This document shows, piece after piece, positions 17,020 to 26,313 of a DNA stretch of 64,000 nt. The notes under the pieces are model-generated. The model did not search any database, was not told where the DNA came from, and was given only the letters and a program-made list of their open reading frames with translations. This stretch comes from UBA1447 sp964627535 (lineage in GTDB: Bacteria; Bacillota; Clostridia; Oscillospirales; Acutalibacteraceae), in contig CAZVJW010000002.1 of assembly GCA_964627535.1 (NCBI GenBank), forward strand, positions 109,085-173,084, written 5' to 3'. The position numbers and the translations under genes were made by a program. Numbering within the stretch: the stretch's first letter is position 1; each line of letters begins with the position of its first letter.

Positions 17020-18825
17020 TTAACATATTGCTGTTTTGCATGACATATCATAAAGCTTTGTATATAACCCATCCTTTTTATAGAGTTCATGGTGTGAACC
17101 GGATTCTTTAATCATTCCGTTACGCATTACAAAAATTACATCCGAATTCAATATAGTAGAAATTCTATGTGCAATAATAATAACAGTATGATTTTCCGAC
17201 AGTTCCTCTATTGATTTTTGCAAAGCAATTTCGGTTGCCGTATCAATATTTGCGGTAGCTTCATCCAAAATTAATATGGAGGGTTTGTAGGCAACGGCTC
17301 TTGCAAAAGACACAAGCTGTCTTTCTCCGGCGGAAAAGGTACATCCGCGCTCAGAAACTCTATGATCATAACCGTCTTCAAAGGAATCAAAAAATTCATC
17401 GGCATGGATGTTGCTAATCGTTTCCGCAATATCCGAATCCGTTATTTCATCATTATTCAGTCTGATATTATATCGGACATCACCTGAAAACAGAAAAACA
17501 TCCTGCATAACAACGGCAATGCACCTTCTCAAATCATGGAGATTGTAGTCTTCAATATTTATTCCGTCAATAAGTATTTGACCTTTTTGAATCGGATAAA
17601 ACCTGGAAAGAAGCGAAATAATTGTGCTTTTTCCCGATCCGGTAGATCCAACAAATGCGCATTTTTGACCTGACTTAATATAAAAACTGACATCCTTCAA
17701 AACATAATCCTCGTTATTATATGCAAACCATACATTAACAAACTCTATATCACCTTTTAATTCATTAATCCTAACACCTTTTGAAAAATCCTCAAGATAT
17801 TCATTTGTGTCCATAAGGTCAAAAACTCTGTCGGCAGATATAAGTGAGGATTGAATACTGGTAAATTGTTCGGCAATCTCAGCAATTGGGCTAAAGAGTT
17901 GTTTAATATAGGTTGCAAAGGCATATATGACGCCAACTTCAACCAAGCCTGATTTGATATCTGAAGCAAAGCTACCAATGAGAACAGCTATCATGACATT
18001 TGAAATTGCAACAATCATCGGGTTTGAAAGGCTGTTTAAAATAATATCAATTACACCAAGCTTACAGTAAGTCTGACCCAAGTCGTGAAATTCATCCAAT
18101 TTTTCATCCTCGCGCGCAAATATCTGAACGATCTTCATACCAATGATGTTTTCAGCTAAAAAAGAGTTCAGTTTGGAAAGTTGAGCTTTAACTTTTTTAA
18201 AGTTGTTTCTTGCTAAAAATCTGTAAGACAGCGTAAAAACAGCGACTGCTGGAATTGACCACATGGACCAAAATGCAAGCATTGTGTTCATTGAAAACAT
18301 AGCTATTAAAATTCCGATAATAAGCAAAATATCCTTTACAATCACAATCAGTGTGCTTGAGTACAGATCGGACAAGGATTCGATATCGCTGTTGATTCTT
18401 GTTAATATTTTACCGCTTGAATTTCTGTCAAAAAAACTCATGCCGAGCATTTGTATATGCGCAAAGAGTGTTGACCTTATCCGGTGCATAATTGATTGGC
18501 CAAGACGGGTTAACATAATTGTTTGGCCATAATTGCCCAGCGAACCGGCAACATTTGCAAGAAGATAAAAAACGCCAAAATAAACCAGTACCTTTAAATC
18601 ATATATACCCTTTGTCAAATAATTATCAATTACTGTTTTTAAAATATACGGTTGTGCAATTGCCGATATATTAACCAAAACTGCTAAAATTACAGAAATC
18701 AATGTCAGCATTTTATGATATCTGAAATACGAAATAAGCCTTATTATTGAGAATCCTTTTTTCTTGCCGATGTATTCTTTCATACTGCCGTCCATAACAG
18801 CTTTTTCTATTACTTTTTTATTCAT
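17020..18825 (-). CDS. ABC exporter half-transporter, canonical ATPase site
   Basis: A type IV ABC exporter subunit: an N-terminal domain with six membrane helices (about 35-310) and a C-terminal nucleotide-binding domain with Walker A GSTGSGKST, signature FSAGERQ and Walker B ILILDEATA, the catalytic Glu being present. The ATG at 18825 is chosen because it overlaps the preceding ABC gene by 8 bases and lacks the atypical N-terminal extension. Together with the upstream gene it should form a heterodimer. Substrate unknown; multidrug or lipid export is usual for this group. Confidence 0.9.
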   Translation of the reverse strand: MNKKVIEKAVMDGSMKEYIGKKKGFSIIRLISYFRYHKMLTLISVILAVLVNISAIAQPYILKTVIDNYLTKGIYDLKVLVYFGVFYLLANVAGSLGNYGQTIMLTRLGQSIMHRIRSTLFAHIQMLGMSFFDRNSSGKILTRINSDIESLSDLYSSTLIVIVKDILLIIGILIAMFSMNTMLAFWSMWSIPAVAVFTLSYRFLARNNFKKVKAQLSKLNSFLAENIIGMKIVQIFAREDEKLDEFHDLGQTYCKLGVIDIILNSLSNPMIVAISNVMIAVLIGSFASDIKSGLVEVGVIYAFATYIKQLFSPIAEIAEQFTSIQSSLISADRVFDLMDTNEYLEDFSKGVRINELKGDIEFVNVWFAYNNEDYVLKDVSFYIKSGQKCAFVGSTGSGKSTIISLLSRFYPIQKGQILIDGINIEDYNLHDLRRCIAVVMQDVFLFSGDVRYNIRLNNDEITDSDIAETISNIHADEFFDSFEDGYDHRVSERGCTFSAGERQLVSFARAVAYKPSILILDEATANIDTATEIALQKSIEELSENHTVIIIAHRISTILNSDVIFVMRNGMIKESGSHHELYKKDGLYTKLYDMSCKTAIC

Positions 18826-20587
18826 CGATGTCCCCGTCCTCTCTGTAAAGAGAATCGCCAAATTGCATCGATTCAACTATTTTTGCATATATTCCACCCT
18901 TTTCCAACAGAAAAGAATGGCTTCCGATTTCTTCTATTTCACCTTTATCATTTAATAACATTACCGAATCTGCAAGTGCGGCCGCTGATAACCGATGAGT
19001 CACCAACACTGCCGTACAATCGGAGATTAGTGTCTTTAAGTTTTGTATTATTTTCTTTTCGGTTTCAGCGTCTACTGCCGACATGCAATCATCAAGCAAA
19101 AGAATTTTCGGTTTTTTAACCAATGCCCTTGCCAATGCAATTCTTTGTTTTTGACCGCCTGACAAGGTCATTCCGCGTTCACCAACTACTGTATTATAAC
19201 CCAACGGAAACCCAGCAATATTTTCATGTACATAGGCAGCCTCTGCGGCAGTTACAACCTGTTCATCAGTTATTGACTTGTTGTAAAACCTGATATTTTC
19301 CATAATTGTATCTGAAAACAAAAAGCTGTCCTGCGGAACATAAGCACAATTTTCGCGAAGCAGTCTTACAGGGATACTGCTGATTTCCTTCCCATCCATG
19401 AAAAGCATATTTTTATTGCATTTCCAAAGACGCATGATTAGTTCAATAATTGTTGTTTTACCACAGCCGGTCGGTCCCATAATTGCAATGGAACCGCCGG
19501 AAGGTATATTAAAACTCAAATTATTCAAAATATTACCGGTTGTTTCATAAGCGAAACTTAAGTTGTTTGCAAAAATCGAACCGGTTTTAAGATCTTTCAT
19601 TTCAGCGTTAGCAGTTGAATCATCAATTGTTGGTTTTATTAATAATATTTTATCAAGCCGTTTCATTGAAGTTGTACCTCTTTGCCAACGGTCTACGATT
19701 TTCCCAATATTGCCGATAGGTGTCATAATTAAAACAAGATATGTGTTGAATGAAACGAAGTCGCCGAGTGATACATTATTCTTTGCGACCATGGAACCGC
19801 CGGCAACAAGAAATATTGAGAAAACTATCCCGAACGTCAAGCTGACAGAGGGGCTGATAACAGCAAATGCACGCGCTAATTTTGTTTCGGCATTCAGTTT
19901 TTTCCTGCTTAGCATGTCAAAAGCCGCAGACTCTTTCTCTTCCTGGGAAAAAGCTTTCATAACTCTGATTCCGGTGATATTTTCCTGAACTTTTGAAGAT
20001 AAATCTGATATGGATTCCTGAACTTTTGAATATCTCTTTCTGACCAACAACCTTACTTTTATTATAATAATTAATAAGAATGGGATCGGCACAAATGCTA
20101 ACAATGTAAAAACAATATTGATGGATGTGCTCATATTAATCAATGACATCACTGTTGTCACGATTGCGTCAATACTTGCAACCGTAGCAAAACCAAGCAT
20201 CATACGAACAGCCTGAACATCAACAATTGCGCGCGTAATAATATCGCCGGTATTGTTTTTAACATAATAGTCAATGGATAGTTTTTGAAGGTGAGCGAAG
20301 AGGTTTTCGCGCAAGAAAAACTCTATATGCCTGCAAAAGCCCAATATTAAATATCGCCAAATAAATCTTGAGATAAATGCCGCAACTGATATTACTGTCA
20401 ATATCAACGCAATCCTTCTAACATTTTCAACAATGATATTTGGCGTATTCAAAGCGTCGATTGCAATGCCTAATATTTTTGGTATCATCGTATTCAAATA
20501 GGTTGAGACTAATACAATAATAATGCCAATTATATAACGAGGCCAATGCTTTTTAAAATATGCTGATACAATTTTTGAGGAACGCAA
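18818..20587 (-). CDS. ABC exporter half-transporter, degenerate ATPase site
   Basis: This partner subunit has six membrane helices and a nucleotide-binding domain with Walker A GPTGCGKTT, signature LSGGQKQRIALARA and Walker B ILLLDDCMSAVD. The residue after Walker B is Asp instead of the catalytic Glu, the mark of the inactive site in heterodimeric exporters such as TM287/288. I chose the TTG at 20587, with GGGAGG 7 bases upstream; an ATG at 20617 would sit almost at the transcription start and has no ribosome binding site. Confidence 0.9.
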   Translation of the reverse strand: MRSSKIVSAYFKKHWPRYIIGIIIVLVSTYLNTMIPKILGIAIDALNTPNIIVENVRRIALILTVISVAAFISRFIWRYLILGFCRHIEFFLRENLFAHLQKLSIDYYVKNNTGDIITRAIVDVQAVRMMLGFATVASIDAIVTTVMSLINMSTSINIVFTLLAFVPIPFLLIIIIKVRLLVRKRYSKVQESISDLSSKVQENITGIRVMKAFSQEEKESAAFDMLSRKKLNAETKLARAFAVISPSVSLTFGIVFSIFLVAGGSMVAKNNVSLGDFVSFNTYLVLIMTPIGNIGKIVDRWQRGTTSMKRLDKILLIKPTIDDSTANAEMKDLKTGSIFANNLSFAYETTGNILNNLSFNIPSGGSIAIMGPTGCGKTTIIELIMRLWKCNKNMLFMDGKEISSIPVRLLRENCAYVPQDSFLFSDTIMENIRFYNKSITDEQVVTAAEAAYVHENIAGFPLGYNTVVGERGMTLSGGQKQRIALARALVKKPKILLLDDCMSAVDAETEKKIIQNLKTLISDCTAVLVTHRLSAAALADSVMLLNDKGEIEEIGSHSFLLEKGGIYAKIVESMQFGDSLYREDGDIDE

Positions 20588-20629
20588 AGCAAAACCTCCC
20601 GCACAATCAATTACCATAAGAACTTAAAA

Positions 20630-20658
20630 AGTATAGCAAAATCATCATGTCATTACAA
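20630..20658 (-). promoter_or_regulatory. Promoter of the ABC exporter operon
   Basis: On the minus strand TTGTAA (20658-20653) and TATACT (20635-20630) are separated by 17 bases. Confidence 0.65.
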
Positions 20659-20707
20659 TACTGAAGGGACGAGAATCCCGTAATGTATACTAAATAAATT
20701 CAATTAG

Positions 20708-20808
20708 TACTAATCCCTCTATAAAACATAGCAAAATAATCGGCGTAAAAACCCATTAATCAAAGGTTTTTGCTTGATTTTATAGAGGTTTTATAATCGT
20801 GATTAGTA
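20708..20808. repeat. 101-bp imperfect inverted repeat, MITE-like
   Basis: The outer arms TACTAATC (20708-20715) and GATTAGTA (20801-20808) match perfectly. Adjoining arms CCTCTATAAAA (20716-20726) and TTTTATAGAGG (20778-20788) also match, and an inner pair AAAAACC/GGTTTTT (20747-20753, 20765-20771) closes the structure. It fills most of the roughly 300-base gap between the ABC operon and the next gene. No ORF is inside and no clear target duplication is visible. It could be a small non-autonomous element or a long RNA hairpin. Confidence 0.55.
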
Positions 20809-20891
20809 TAAAATGATAAAGCCGCAACTTTATTGAGAAAAGTGCGCGACTTATTTCATATCCGTTTGAATAATGTTATTGTATTTAATAA

Positions 20892-21629
20892 TTATCTTTG
20901 TTTCAAGAGTATACCCGCGATTTCCAGCGCCTGACTTTCAAGCTCGTAAGGAATAGGTACAATGAAAGAATAGGTTGAAGGCCCCGGTACAGTTATCGCA
21001 CCATATTCTATTCTCAAATAGCCCGTTTTTACATTTTGATCATCCCTCGGAATATAACTAACTCCTAAAAGCGCTGTTGTAGGTGTATTCCAGGTGTGAA
21101 ATTCACCGGATACATAAGCTCCGTTTTGGGACAGTATCACCCTTCTTGAACCTTTATTCACCTTGTTTACACGGTATTTCGTAATAATGATAGCAATAAT
21201 TGTCAAAAAAAGACCAAGGCAGATAAAGATGACAAAGAGCAACTGCCCCTCTTCGCCAAGAAGTAAACTCAACAAACCAAAAACCACACAAAACGCAAGC
21301 ATAATAAATAATAACATTTTATTGTTATACTTTATTTCATTTCCTGTTTTAGCGCTTATATCGCCGAAAACATTCTCGGTTAACATAAAGTCCAAAAGCT
21401 TTTGATTGTTGATTACTGATTTAAACTTCATTTCCATTGCGCCATACACGGCAAACACCACAACTGCAATAACAATAAAGAATATTCCAAAGATTATTAA
21501 GGCAAAATAGTTAGAGTTGCCTGAAGAATTTTCAAAAATTACTCCGCAAACAACAGCGATTATACCTAAAAGAAAAAATATTGCAGCGGTGATGAAGGGC
21601 TTTTTGTACAGTGTATTTCCGGAATCCAA
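20892..21629 (-). CDS. Membrane protein of unknown function, four predicted helices
   Basis: I do not recognise this 245-aa protein. It has two hydrophobic helices near residues 12-65, a soluble loop, two more helices near 103-150, and a C-terminal soluble part of about 95 residues on the side set by a basic KYRVNKVNKGSRR stretch. The TTG at 21629 is preferred because AAGAGGTG lies 6 bases before it. It follows a double zinc-ribbon membrane protein by 46 bases and probably belongs to that group. Confidence 0.7.
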   Translation of the reverse strand: MDSGNTLYKKPFITAAIFFLLGIIAVVCGVIFENSSGNSNYFALIIFGIFFIVIAVVVFAVYGAMEMKFKSVINNQKLLDFMLTENVFGDISAKTGNEIKYNNKMLLFIMLAFCVVFGLLSLLLGEEGQLLFVIFICLGLFLTIIAIIITKYRVNKVNKGSRRVILSQNGAYVSGEFHTWNTPTTALLGVSYIPRDDQNVKTGYLRIEYGAITVPGPSTYSFIVPIPYELESQALEIAGILLKQR

Positions 21630-21675
21630 TGAAATCACCTCTTAATTAATTTAAAATTAAGTGACCATAGTAGCT

Positions 21676-22341
21676 TTATTTAAGCAATGGACATTTGCAT
21701 CTTTCGCATTTATCTGCACGGATATCGTTAAAATCGAGGCATGCAGCGCATAGAATCTGTGAATCACGTGATTTGTCATATTTTTCGTAATATTGAAAGC
21801 CTTTGTGATGCCGAACCTTGTCACCTATATTGTAATAGTTGTATAGAACCGGGGAATTTACAATTTTATGTTTTCTGGAACCTCCTGAGTTTTTCTTAAT
21901 CTTTAATTCGTAGATATTTTCATAGTTCGCGGTTGCGCTGTCATCGTCTTGCAAATTTCTTCTATAAGATTTTTTATCCGCCACGACACCATCCCATGTG
22001 CTGTCAAAACCTCTTTTTAAAGTCTGAAGCAAAGCGATTGCGATGAACATTCCCCCAATTGCAAGGCCGTAATATAAAGAGTTGGGATAGCTGATTTCGT
22101 CACTGACATTGCCGTAAATCATAAAACCTGCTACCGCAATAATGGCGAGAATAAAAGCGAAAAATATCGACCATGTTTTTGATTTATTTTTATATAATTT
22201 GAAGGCTTGATTGTTAATCCGATCAGAAAACCCTACAGGCCTGATTGATGATTGTGGCGATTGGATAGTTACGGGAGTTCCACATATTCTGCAAAACTTA
22301 ACATTGTTTTCAATCAGCTGACCACATTTTTCACAATACAT
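21676..22341 (-). CDS. Membrane protein with N- and C-terminal zinc ribbons
   Basis: The 221-aa protein starts with a zinc ribbon (MYCEKCG, then FCRICG) and ends with a second one (ILCAACLDF, then CERCKCPLL). Between them are two membrane helices (about 55-105) and a soluble segment of about 75 residues containing a YNIGDKV strand, reminiscent of DUF3592-type domains. AGGAGG precedes the start. It lies downstream of a terminator that separates it from the AIM24 gene. Function unknown. Confidence 0.75.
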   Translation of the reverse strand: MYCEKCGQLIENNVKFCRICGTPVTIQSPQSSIRPVGFSDRINNQAFKLYKNKSKTWSIFFAFILAIIAVAGFMIYGNVSDEISYPNSLYYGLAIGGMFIAIALLQTLKRGFDSTWDGVVADKKSYRRNLQDDDSATANYENIYELKIKKNSGGSRKHKIVNSPVLYNYYNIGDKVRHHKGFQYYEKYDKSRDSQILCAACLDFNDIRADKCERCKCPLLK

Positions 22342-22378
22342 TCAAATAATCCTCCTATTAAATATGGCTTTACTTAAA

Positions 22379-22422
22379 AGCCGGTTAATCAAATGATATA
22401 TTATCTCATTCATTAACCGGCT
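22379..22422 (-). terminator. Terminator after the zinc-ribbon AIM24 gene
   Basis: Perfect 11-bp arms (22379-22389 with 22412-22422) around a 22-base loop are followed on the minus strand by TTTT, 19 bases after the gene's stop. Confidence 0.7.
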
Positions 22423-22440
22423 AAAAAGTATAAAATAATT

Positions 22441-23451
22441 TTAATTCGGGCTTGGTTTTGGTAAATATGGAATTAATTTTTTGGCAAAACCCGGCATTGG
22501 CATGGTTTGCAGCCAAATTTTTCCGGGACCTGTCAGCGTCGTAAGGAACAAACCTTCACCGCCAAACAGGATATTCTTAAATCCTTTTACCATTTCTGCT
22601 TGGTAAGTCACCGATTCTTCGAATGCGGCGACATTCCCGGTGTCAACCTTAATTTTCTCTCCGGGCGCTAATATACGCTCCACACAGCTCCCGTCAATCT
22701 CAAGGAACACGCTGCCTGCACCCGAAAGACGTTGCAGAATAAAGCCTTCTCCACCGAACAAGCCGGAACCGATACTTTTATTTACATAAACGCTTAATGT
22801 TACGGATGGTTGGGCGCAAAGAAACGCGGTCTTTTGAGCAATGATATTCACACCGGAAATATCAATTGCCGCAATGCTTCCTGGATATGTGCTGGCAACA
22901 ACGATTTCCTGATTCTGAGCATTGGATGTGTAGGTAGCCATAAACAAAGATTCCCCGGAAACCATACGTCCCAAACCTTTTAAAAGACCGCCTTGCATGT
23001 TGGTTACCATGGAAATACCGCTGTCCATCCATGCAAGTCCGCCGGACTGAGTAAAGATACTGTCACCCGGATCAAGTTTAATTTTAACGGCAGGTAAATT
23101 CTCGCCAAATATCTCATAATCCAACGATTTTTGTTGATAAACCGGCTGTTGCACTGATACATAAGAAGGCGTCGGAGCGTTGTATACAGGTGCAGGCTGA
23201 GCCAGAACTGCTTCTGGCGGTGTTGTTGATTCAGAATAAGACCGTTGAACCGCAGGCGTTTCAATTGAATCGTTAAATTGCTTAACAGGAGTTGTAACGG
23301 ATGGCTCAACAGGTGGGGTTATAGGCTGCGGTGGTGTAATGGATGTTTGAATTGGTGTTTGCGGTAAAGCCGTTGCTCTGCCGCAAGTCGGGCAAAATTT
23401 AGCTCCCGGCATAAGTTGGGTACCGCATCCGGCACAGAAATTGTTTGCCAT
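22441..23451 (-). CDS. Zinc-ribbon protein with AIM24/TIGR00266 domain
   Basis: The 336-aa protein has an N-terminal zinc ribbon (FCAGCG, FCPTCGRA), a Pro/Gln/Thr-rich linker (about 30-105), and a C-terminal AIM24-type beta-rich domain with typical LDPGDSIFTQSGGLAWMDSGI and FGGEGFILQRLSGAG segments. The family is widespread, trimer-like and of unknown biochemical role in bacteria. The ATG at 23451 is preferred over one three codons earlier. It follows another zinc-ribbon gene by 53 bases and ends at a terminator. Confidence 0.85.
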   Translation of the reverse strand: MANNFCAGCGTQLMPGAKFCPTCGRATALPQTPIQTSITPPQPITPPVEPSVTTPVKQFNDSIETPAVQRSYSESTTPPEAVLAQPAPVYNAPTPSYVSVQQPVYQQKSLDYEIFGENLPAVKIKLDPGDSIFTQSGGLAWMDSGISMVTNMQGGLLKGLGRMVSGESLFMATYTSNAQNQEIVVASTYPGSIAAIDISGVNIIAQKTAFLCAQPSVTLSVYVNKSIGSGLFGGEGFILQRLSGAGSVFLEIDGSCVERILAPGEKIKVDTGNVAAFEESVTYQAEMVKGFKNILFGGEGLFLTTLTGPGKIWLQTMPMPGFAKKLIPYLPKPSPN

Positions 23452-23504
23452 AATAATCATACCTTCCTTTTTTTAATATAAAAATAAATAAAAATTAATA
23501 AGCG

Positions 23505-24548
23505 TTAGTTAGCACTTTTAGGTATTATCTTTACTTCTGTCGGAATCGTACCAGTGAAAAAGAAATTGCCGTTTTTCACATAAAATTGTTCAACGTAAAT
23601 GTCAAAATTTAGCTTTTGAAATAAATCGGTAAAATATGATACAAACTCATTGGCATATTTATCTGTCAGGTAATCATCCGGTATAGTGTAAACACTTGAG
23701 GATACTTTTTTTGGGACTTTACTGACGGTGTTATTAATAATGGAAAACTTACCGGGTCCCTCAAGATAAATATTAAGCTTTTCGGGCAGTATAAATGGTA
23801 TTTTGTCAGAAAAGTCCAAGAATACGTCTTGAAATAAATCTTGAATCATGCTGCGAATATTTAATGAAGAACTCATTTTTACCGATCCGTCAGATTCGAT
23901 TTTTATTTGTGTGTCTGTCAGCCAGAGAAATTGATCAGATAAACCCATTTCGTTGAAAAAAGCTGTTGCTTGTAAATCCGTCATTTCTATTGTCTTTTTC
24001 TCATACTTTGAAAATTCCCAATTGAAATCATTGGCATTCATCTTTTTAACTTCAATTGTTTTACTGCCGTCTTTACTGAAATAACCCGTAGCGGTGTCAT
24101 TCCCTGCGAGGATATCCTTATTATCATATTCTTTTCCGTCACCAAGGTCAGCAGTGATGTGGATGCCAAGCTCTTGTATAACATTATTGAAATCAGCCTG
24201 CGTATATTTCATCCCTAAATCCTTCGGCCCCGACCATAACGCCTTTCCAAGCACTGCAACGACAGATGCAATTGAAATCACTAAAATCGAAAGAAAGACC
24301 CATAATCCTACGTGTCTTTTTTTTGGTTTTGGGCTTGGCATCGGTGCGGTATAATTGATCGGCTGGCTGATAACCGGCTGCTGGGTGTATAAGGTTGACG
24401 CTGGCGGAGGTGCTTGCTGAAAAACCGGCTGCGATACCGTATTTACAGGTGTCGCTGTATAGCCGGAATCGGTTTCAGCTTTTACGCCGCAATTTTGACA
24501 AAAAACACTTCCTGCAGGCACCTCGCTGCCGCAATTTTCACAAAACAT
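23505..24548 (-). CDS. Zinc-ribbon, single-pass membrane protein with a large extracellular domain
   Basis: The 347-aa protein has a cytosolic zinc ribbon (MFCENCGSEV, FCQNCGVK), a Pro/Gln-rich linker, a basic stretch KPKKRH, one membrane helix (about 80-102) and then about 245 residues predicted outside. The outer part has regular strands and an IYLEGPGKFSI segment but matches no family I can name. GGAGAGG precedes the ATG. It heads the zinc-ribbon group. Such proteins often link envelope state to cytosolic partners, but no function can be given. Confidence 0.75.
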   Translation of the reverse strand: MFCENCGSEVPAGSVFCQNCGVKAETDSGYTATPVNTVSQPVFQQAPPPASTLYTQQPVISQPINYTAPMPSPKPKKRHVGLWVFLSILVISIASVVAVLGKALWSGPKDLGMKYTQADFNNVIQELGIHITADLGDGKEYDNKDILAGNDTATGYFSKDGSKTIEVKKMNANDFNWEFSKYEKKTIEMTDLQATAFFNEMGLSDQFLWLTDTQIKIESDGSVKMSSSLNIRSMIQDLFQDVFLDFSDKIPFILPEKLNIYLEGPGKFSIINNTVSKVPKKVSSSVYTIPDDYLTDKYANEFVSYFTDLFQKLNFDIYVEQFYVKNGNFFFTGTIPTEVKIIPKSAN

Positions 24549-24634
24549 TTTTACCTCTCCTTTATGATTTATATTTTATGGCAGTGAATATCAAACATTG
24601 CCATTTTATAAAAAATTACTGGGAATTGAATAAC

Positions 24635-25315
24635 TTACTCAGATTCATTAAATCCTATCATTACGTGGGTCGCATCGCAAAAAGGTTTATTTCTTGATTT
24701 GCCGCAGCGACATAGAGTTATTCTGTTTCTTATTTCATAAACAGATCCGTCAGAAGATTCAACCGGTATTCCTCCTCTCACCCAAATCGGTCCGCTGCAC
24801 AGCCTTTCCGGGTCCTGAATAATTACAATTGACGGATCATATTCCGGTTCAATTGCTACTTCTGTTTTTTTATCCCAAATGACAAGCCTGCCAGCCGGGC
24901 AATCGCAAGCAGCTTTAACTGCATCATCCCGGCACTTCGGATCATCAGATTCATCTGTAAGTGTCCAAACATCACCTTCGGGTTTATGGCAAAAGCGTGC
25001 AAAAGCGCAAAGCTGTTCATTATCAAGCAAATCAAAATCACTGCCCTCAAAGATTTTAGCACTGTCTATGAAAGACTCACTTGATGCTGTTTCTTTACCA
25101 TCGAATCCAAAATGAGCATGAGTGCCGTCACAAAAAGGCATATTTGCAGAATGCCCGCAACGGCAAAGGGAATATACTGCAGCCTGCGGCAGATCTCTAC
25201 CATTTGAGTATCTATAATTATTTCCCTGTGATATAATTATTTTTTCTTCAATTGGAACATTCCCTGATACTATATAAGGACCGTTCTTAATTATTTTTAT
25301 TTTATATTCAGACAT
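24635..25315 (-). CDS. Double CDGSH iron-sulfur domain protein
   Basis: CDGSH domains bind a [2Fe-2S] cluster through three Cys and one His. This 226-aa protein has one near each end: CRCGHSANMPFCDGTH around 51-66 and CRCGKSRNKPFCDATH around 201-216. The middle contains a divergent Cys-rich segment (CAFARFCH ... ACDCPAGRL) of the type often found between such domains. It follows msrAB by 20 bases with only a weak ribosome binding site, so translation may be coupled. A redox or sulfur-related role is likely; the partner is unknown. Confidence 0.88.
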   Translation of the reverse strand: MSEYKIKIIKNGPYIVSGNVPIEEKIIISQGNNYRYSNGRDLPQAAVYSLCRCGHSANMPFCDGTHAHFGFDGKETASSESFIDSAKIFEGSDFDLLDNEQLCAFARFCHKPEGDVWTLTDESDDPKCRDDAVKAACDCPAGRLVIWDKKTEVAIEPEYDPSIVIIQDPERLCSGPIWVRGGIPVESSDGSVYEIRNRITLCRCGKSRNKPFCDATHVMIGFNESE

Positions 25316-25335
25316 ACTTTTTAATCTGCTTTCAC

Positions 25336-26313
25336 TTAAATTTTATTTATGAAAGGGATCATATAGCCATATCCTTTTTCTTCCAGTTCTTCTTTCGGTA
25401 TAAATAATAGCGATGCGCTGTTGATGCAATATCTCAGTCCGCCTTTTTCTTTTGGACCGTCATTAAAAACATGACCAAGATGTGCACCGCCTGTTTTGCT
25501 GCGAACTTCTATTCTCTTCATTCCAATTGTGTTATCGGTTAGTTCATTCATTAAACCATTTTTTACCGGCTTTGAGAAGCTTGGCCAGCCGCAACCTGAT
25601 TCAAACTTATCGCTTGATAAAAAAAGCGGTTCGCCGGTTGTTACATCGACATATATACCAACTTTAAAATTGTCATAATATTCATTTTTAAAAGGCGGTT
25701 CGGTAGCACTTTCTTGTGTCACACTGAATTGCAATTTAGTAAGAGTGCTTTTCAAATCTTGTTTTGATTTCGCTTTATAAATTTGTTTCGAATCCTCTGA
25801 TATTTTAACTTTTTCAAATTTTTCTGAGTCTATATGACAATATCCATTAGGGTTCTTATCTAAATATTTTTGATGGTAAGGTTCAGCTGAATAATAGTTT
25901 ATTAGCGGCATAACCTCAATTACAATTGGTTTATCATATTTTTTCTGAAGAGACACAACCGAATTATGGATAATGGCCTCATCACTTGCGTTGATATAAT
26001 ATATCCCTGTCCTGTATTGCGGCCCCCTATCCCCGCCTTGTTTATTTATTGAGGTGGGGTCGATTACTTCGTAAAATAAATTTAATATCAATTCCAAATC
26101 AACTTTACGGCTGTCATATAACACTTTGACAGTTTCAGTATGACCTGTATTCCGGGTGCATACATCTTCATAGGAAGGATATTCCGTGCTACCGTTGGCG
26201 TACCCGACTGATGTTTCGACAACACCGTAAATCCCGGATAAAAATTTTTCTGTTCCCCAAAAGCATCCACCGGCAAGATAAATCTCTTCTAAATATTTAT
26301 TTTTATTTTTTAT
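25336..26313 (-). CDS. msrAB: Peptide methionine sulfoxide reductase MsrAB fusion; no canonical start codon
   Basis: The protein reduces both S- and R-methionine sulfoxide. The MsrA half starts with YLAGGCFWGTEKF (catalytic Cys near 17) and the MsrB half contains GCGWPSF, GAHLGHVFNDGP and the catalytic Cys in GGLRYCINSASL. The MsrB zinc Cys pairs are replaced (GIYVDVTTGEPLF). The frame contains the essential MsrA motif upstream of its first GTG (26124), but between the preceding in-frame stop and the motif there is no ATG, GTG or TTG. I place the start at ATA 26313, overlapping the chbG stop and preceded by GAGG; this codon choice is inference. Confidence 0.85.
   Translation of the reverse strand: MKNKNKYLEEIYLAGGCFWGTEKFLSGIYGVVETSVGYANGSTEYPSYEDVCTRNTGHTETVKVLYDSRKVDLELILNLFYEVIDPTSINKQGGDRGPQYRTGIYYINASDEAIIHNSVVSLQKKYDKPIVIEVMPLINYYSAEPYHQKYLDKNPNGYCHIDSEKFEKVKISEDSKQIYKAKSKQDLKSTLTKLQFSVTQESATEPPFKNEYYDNFKVGIYVDVTTGEPLFLSSDKFESGCGWPSFSKPVKNGLMNELTDNTIGMKRIEVRSKTGGAHLGHVFNDGPKEKGGLRYCINSASLLFIPKEELEEKGYGYMIPFINKI

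Noticed and set aside
26088..26276. A 62-codon ORF overlapping the MsrA catalytic region
   Set aside because: It is in a different frame from the MsrA motif and encodes nothing recognisable; the MsrA frame clearly codes.
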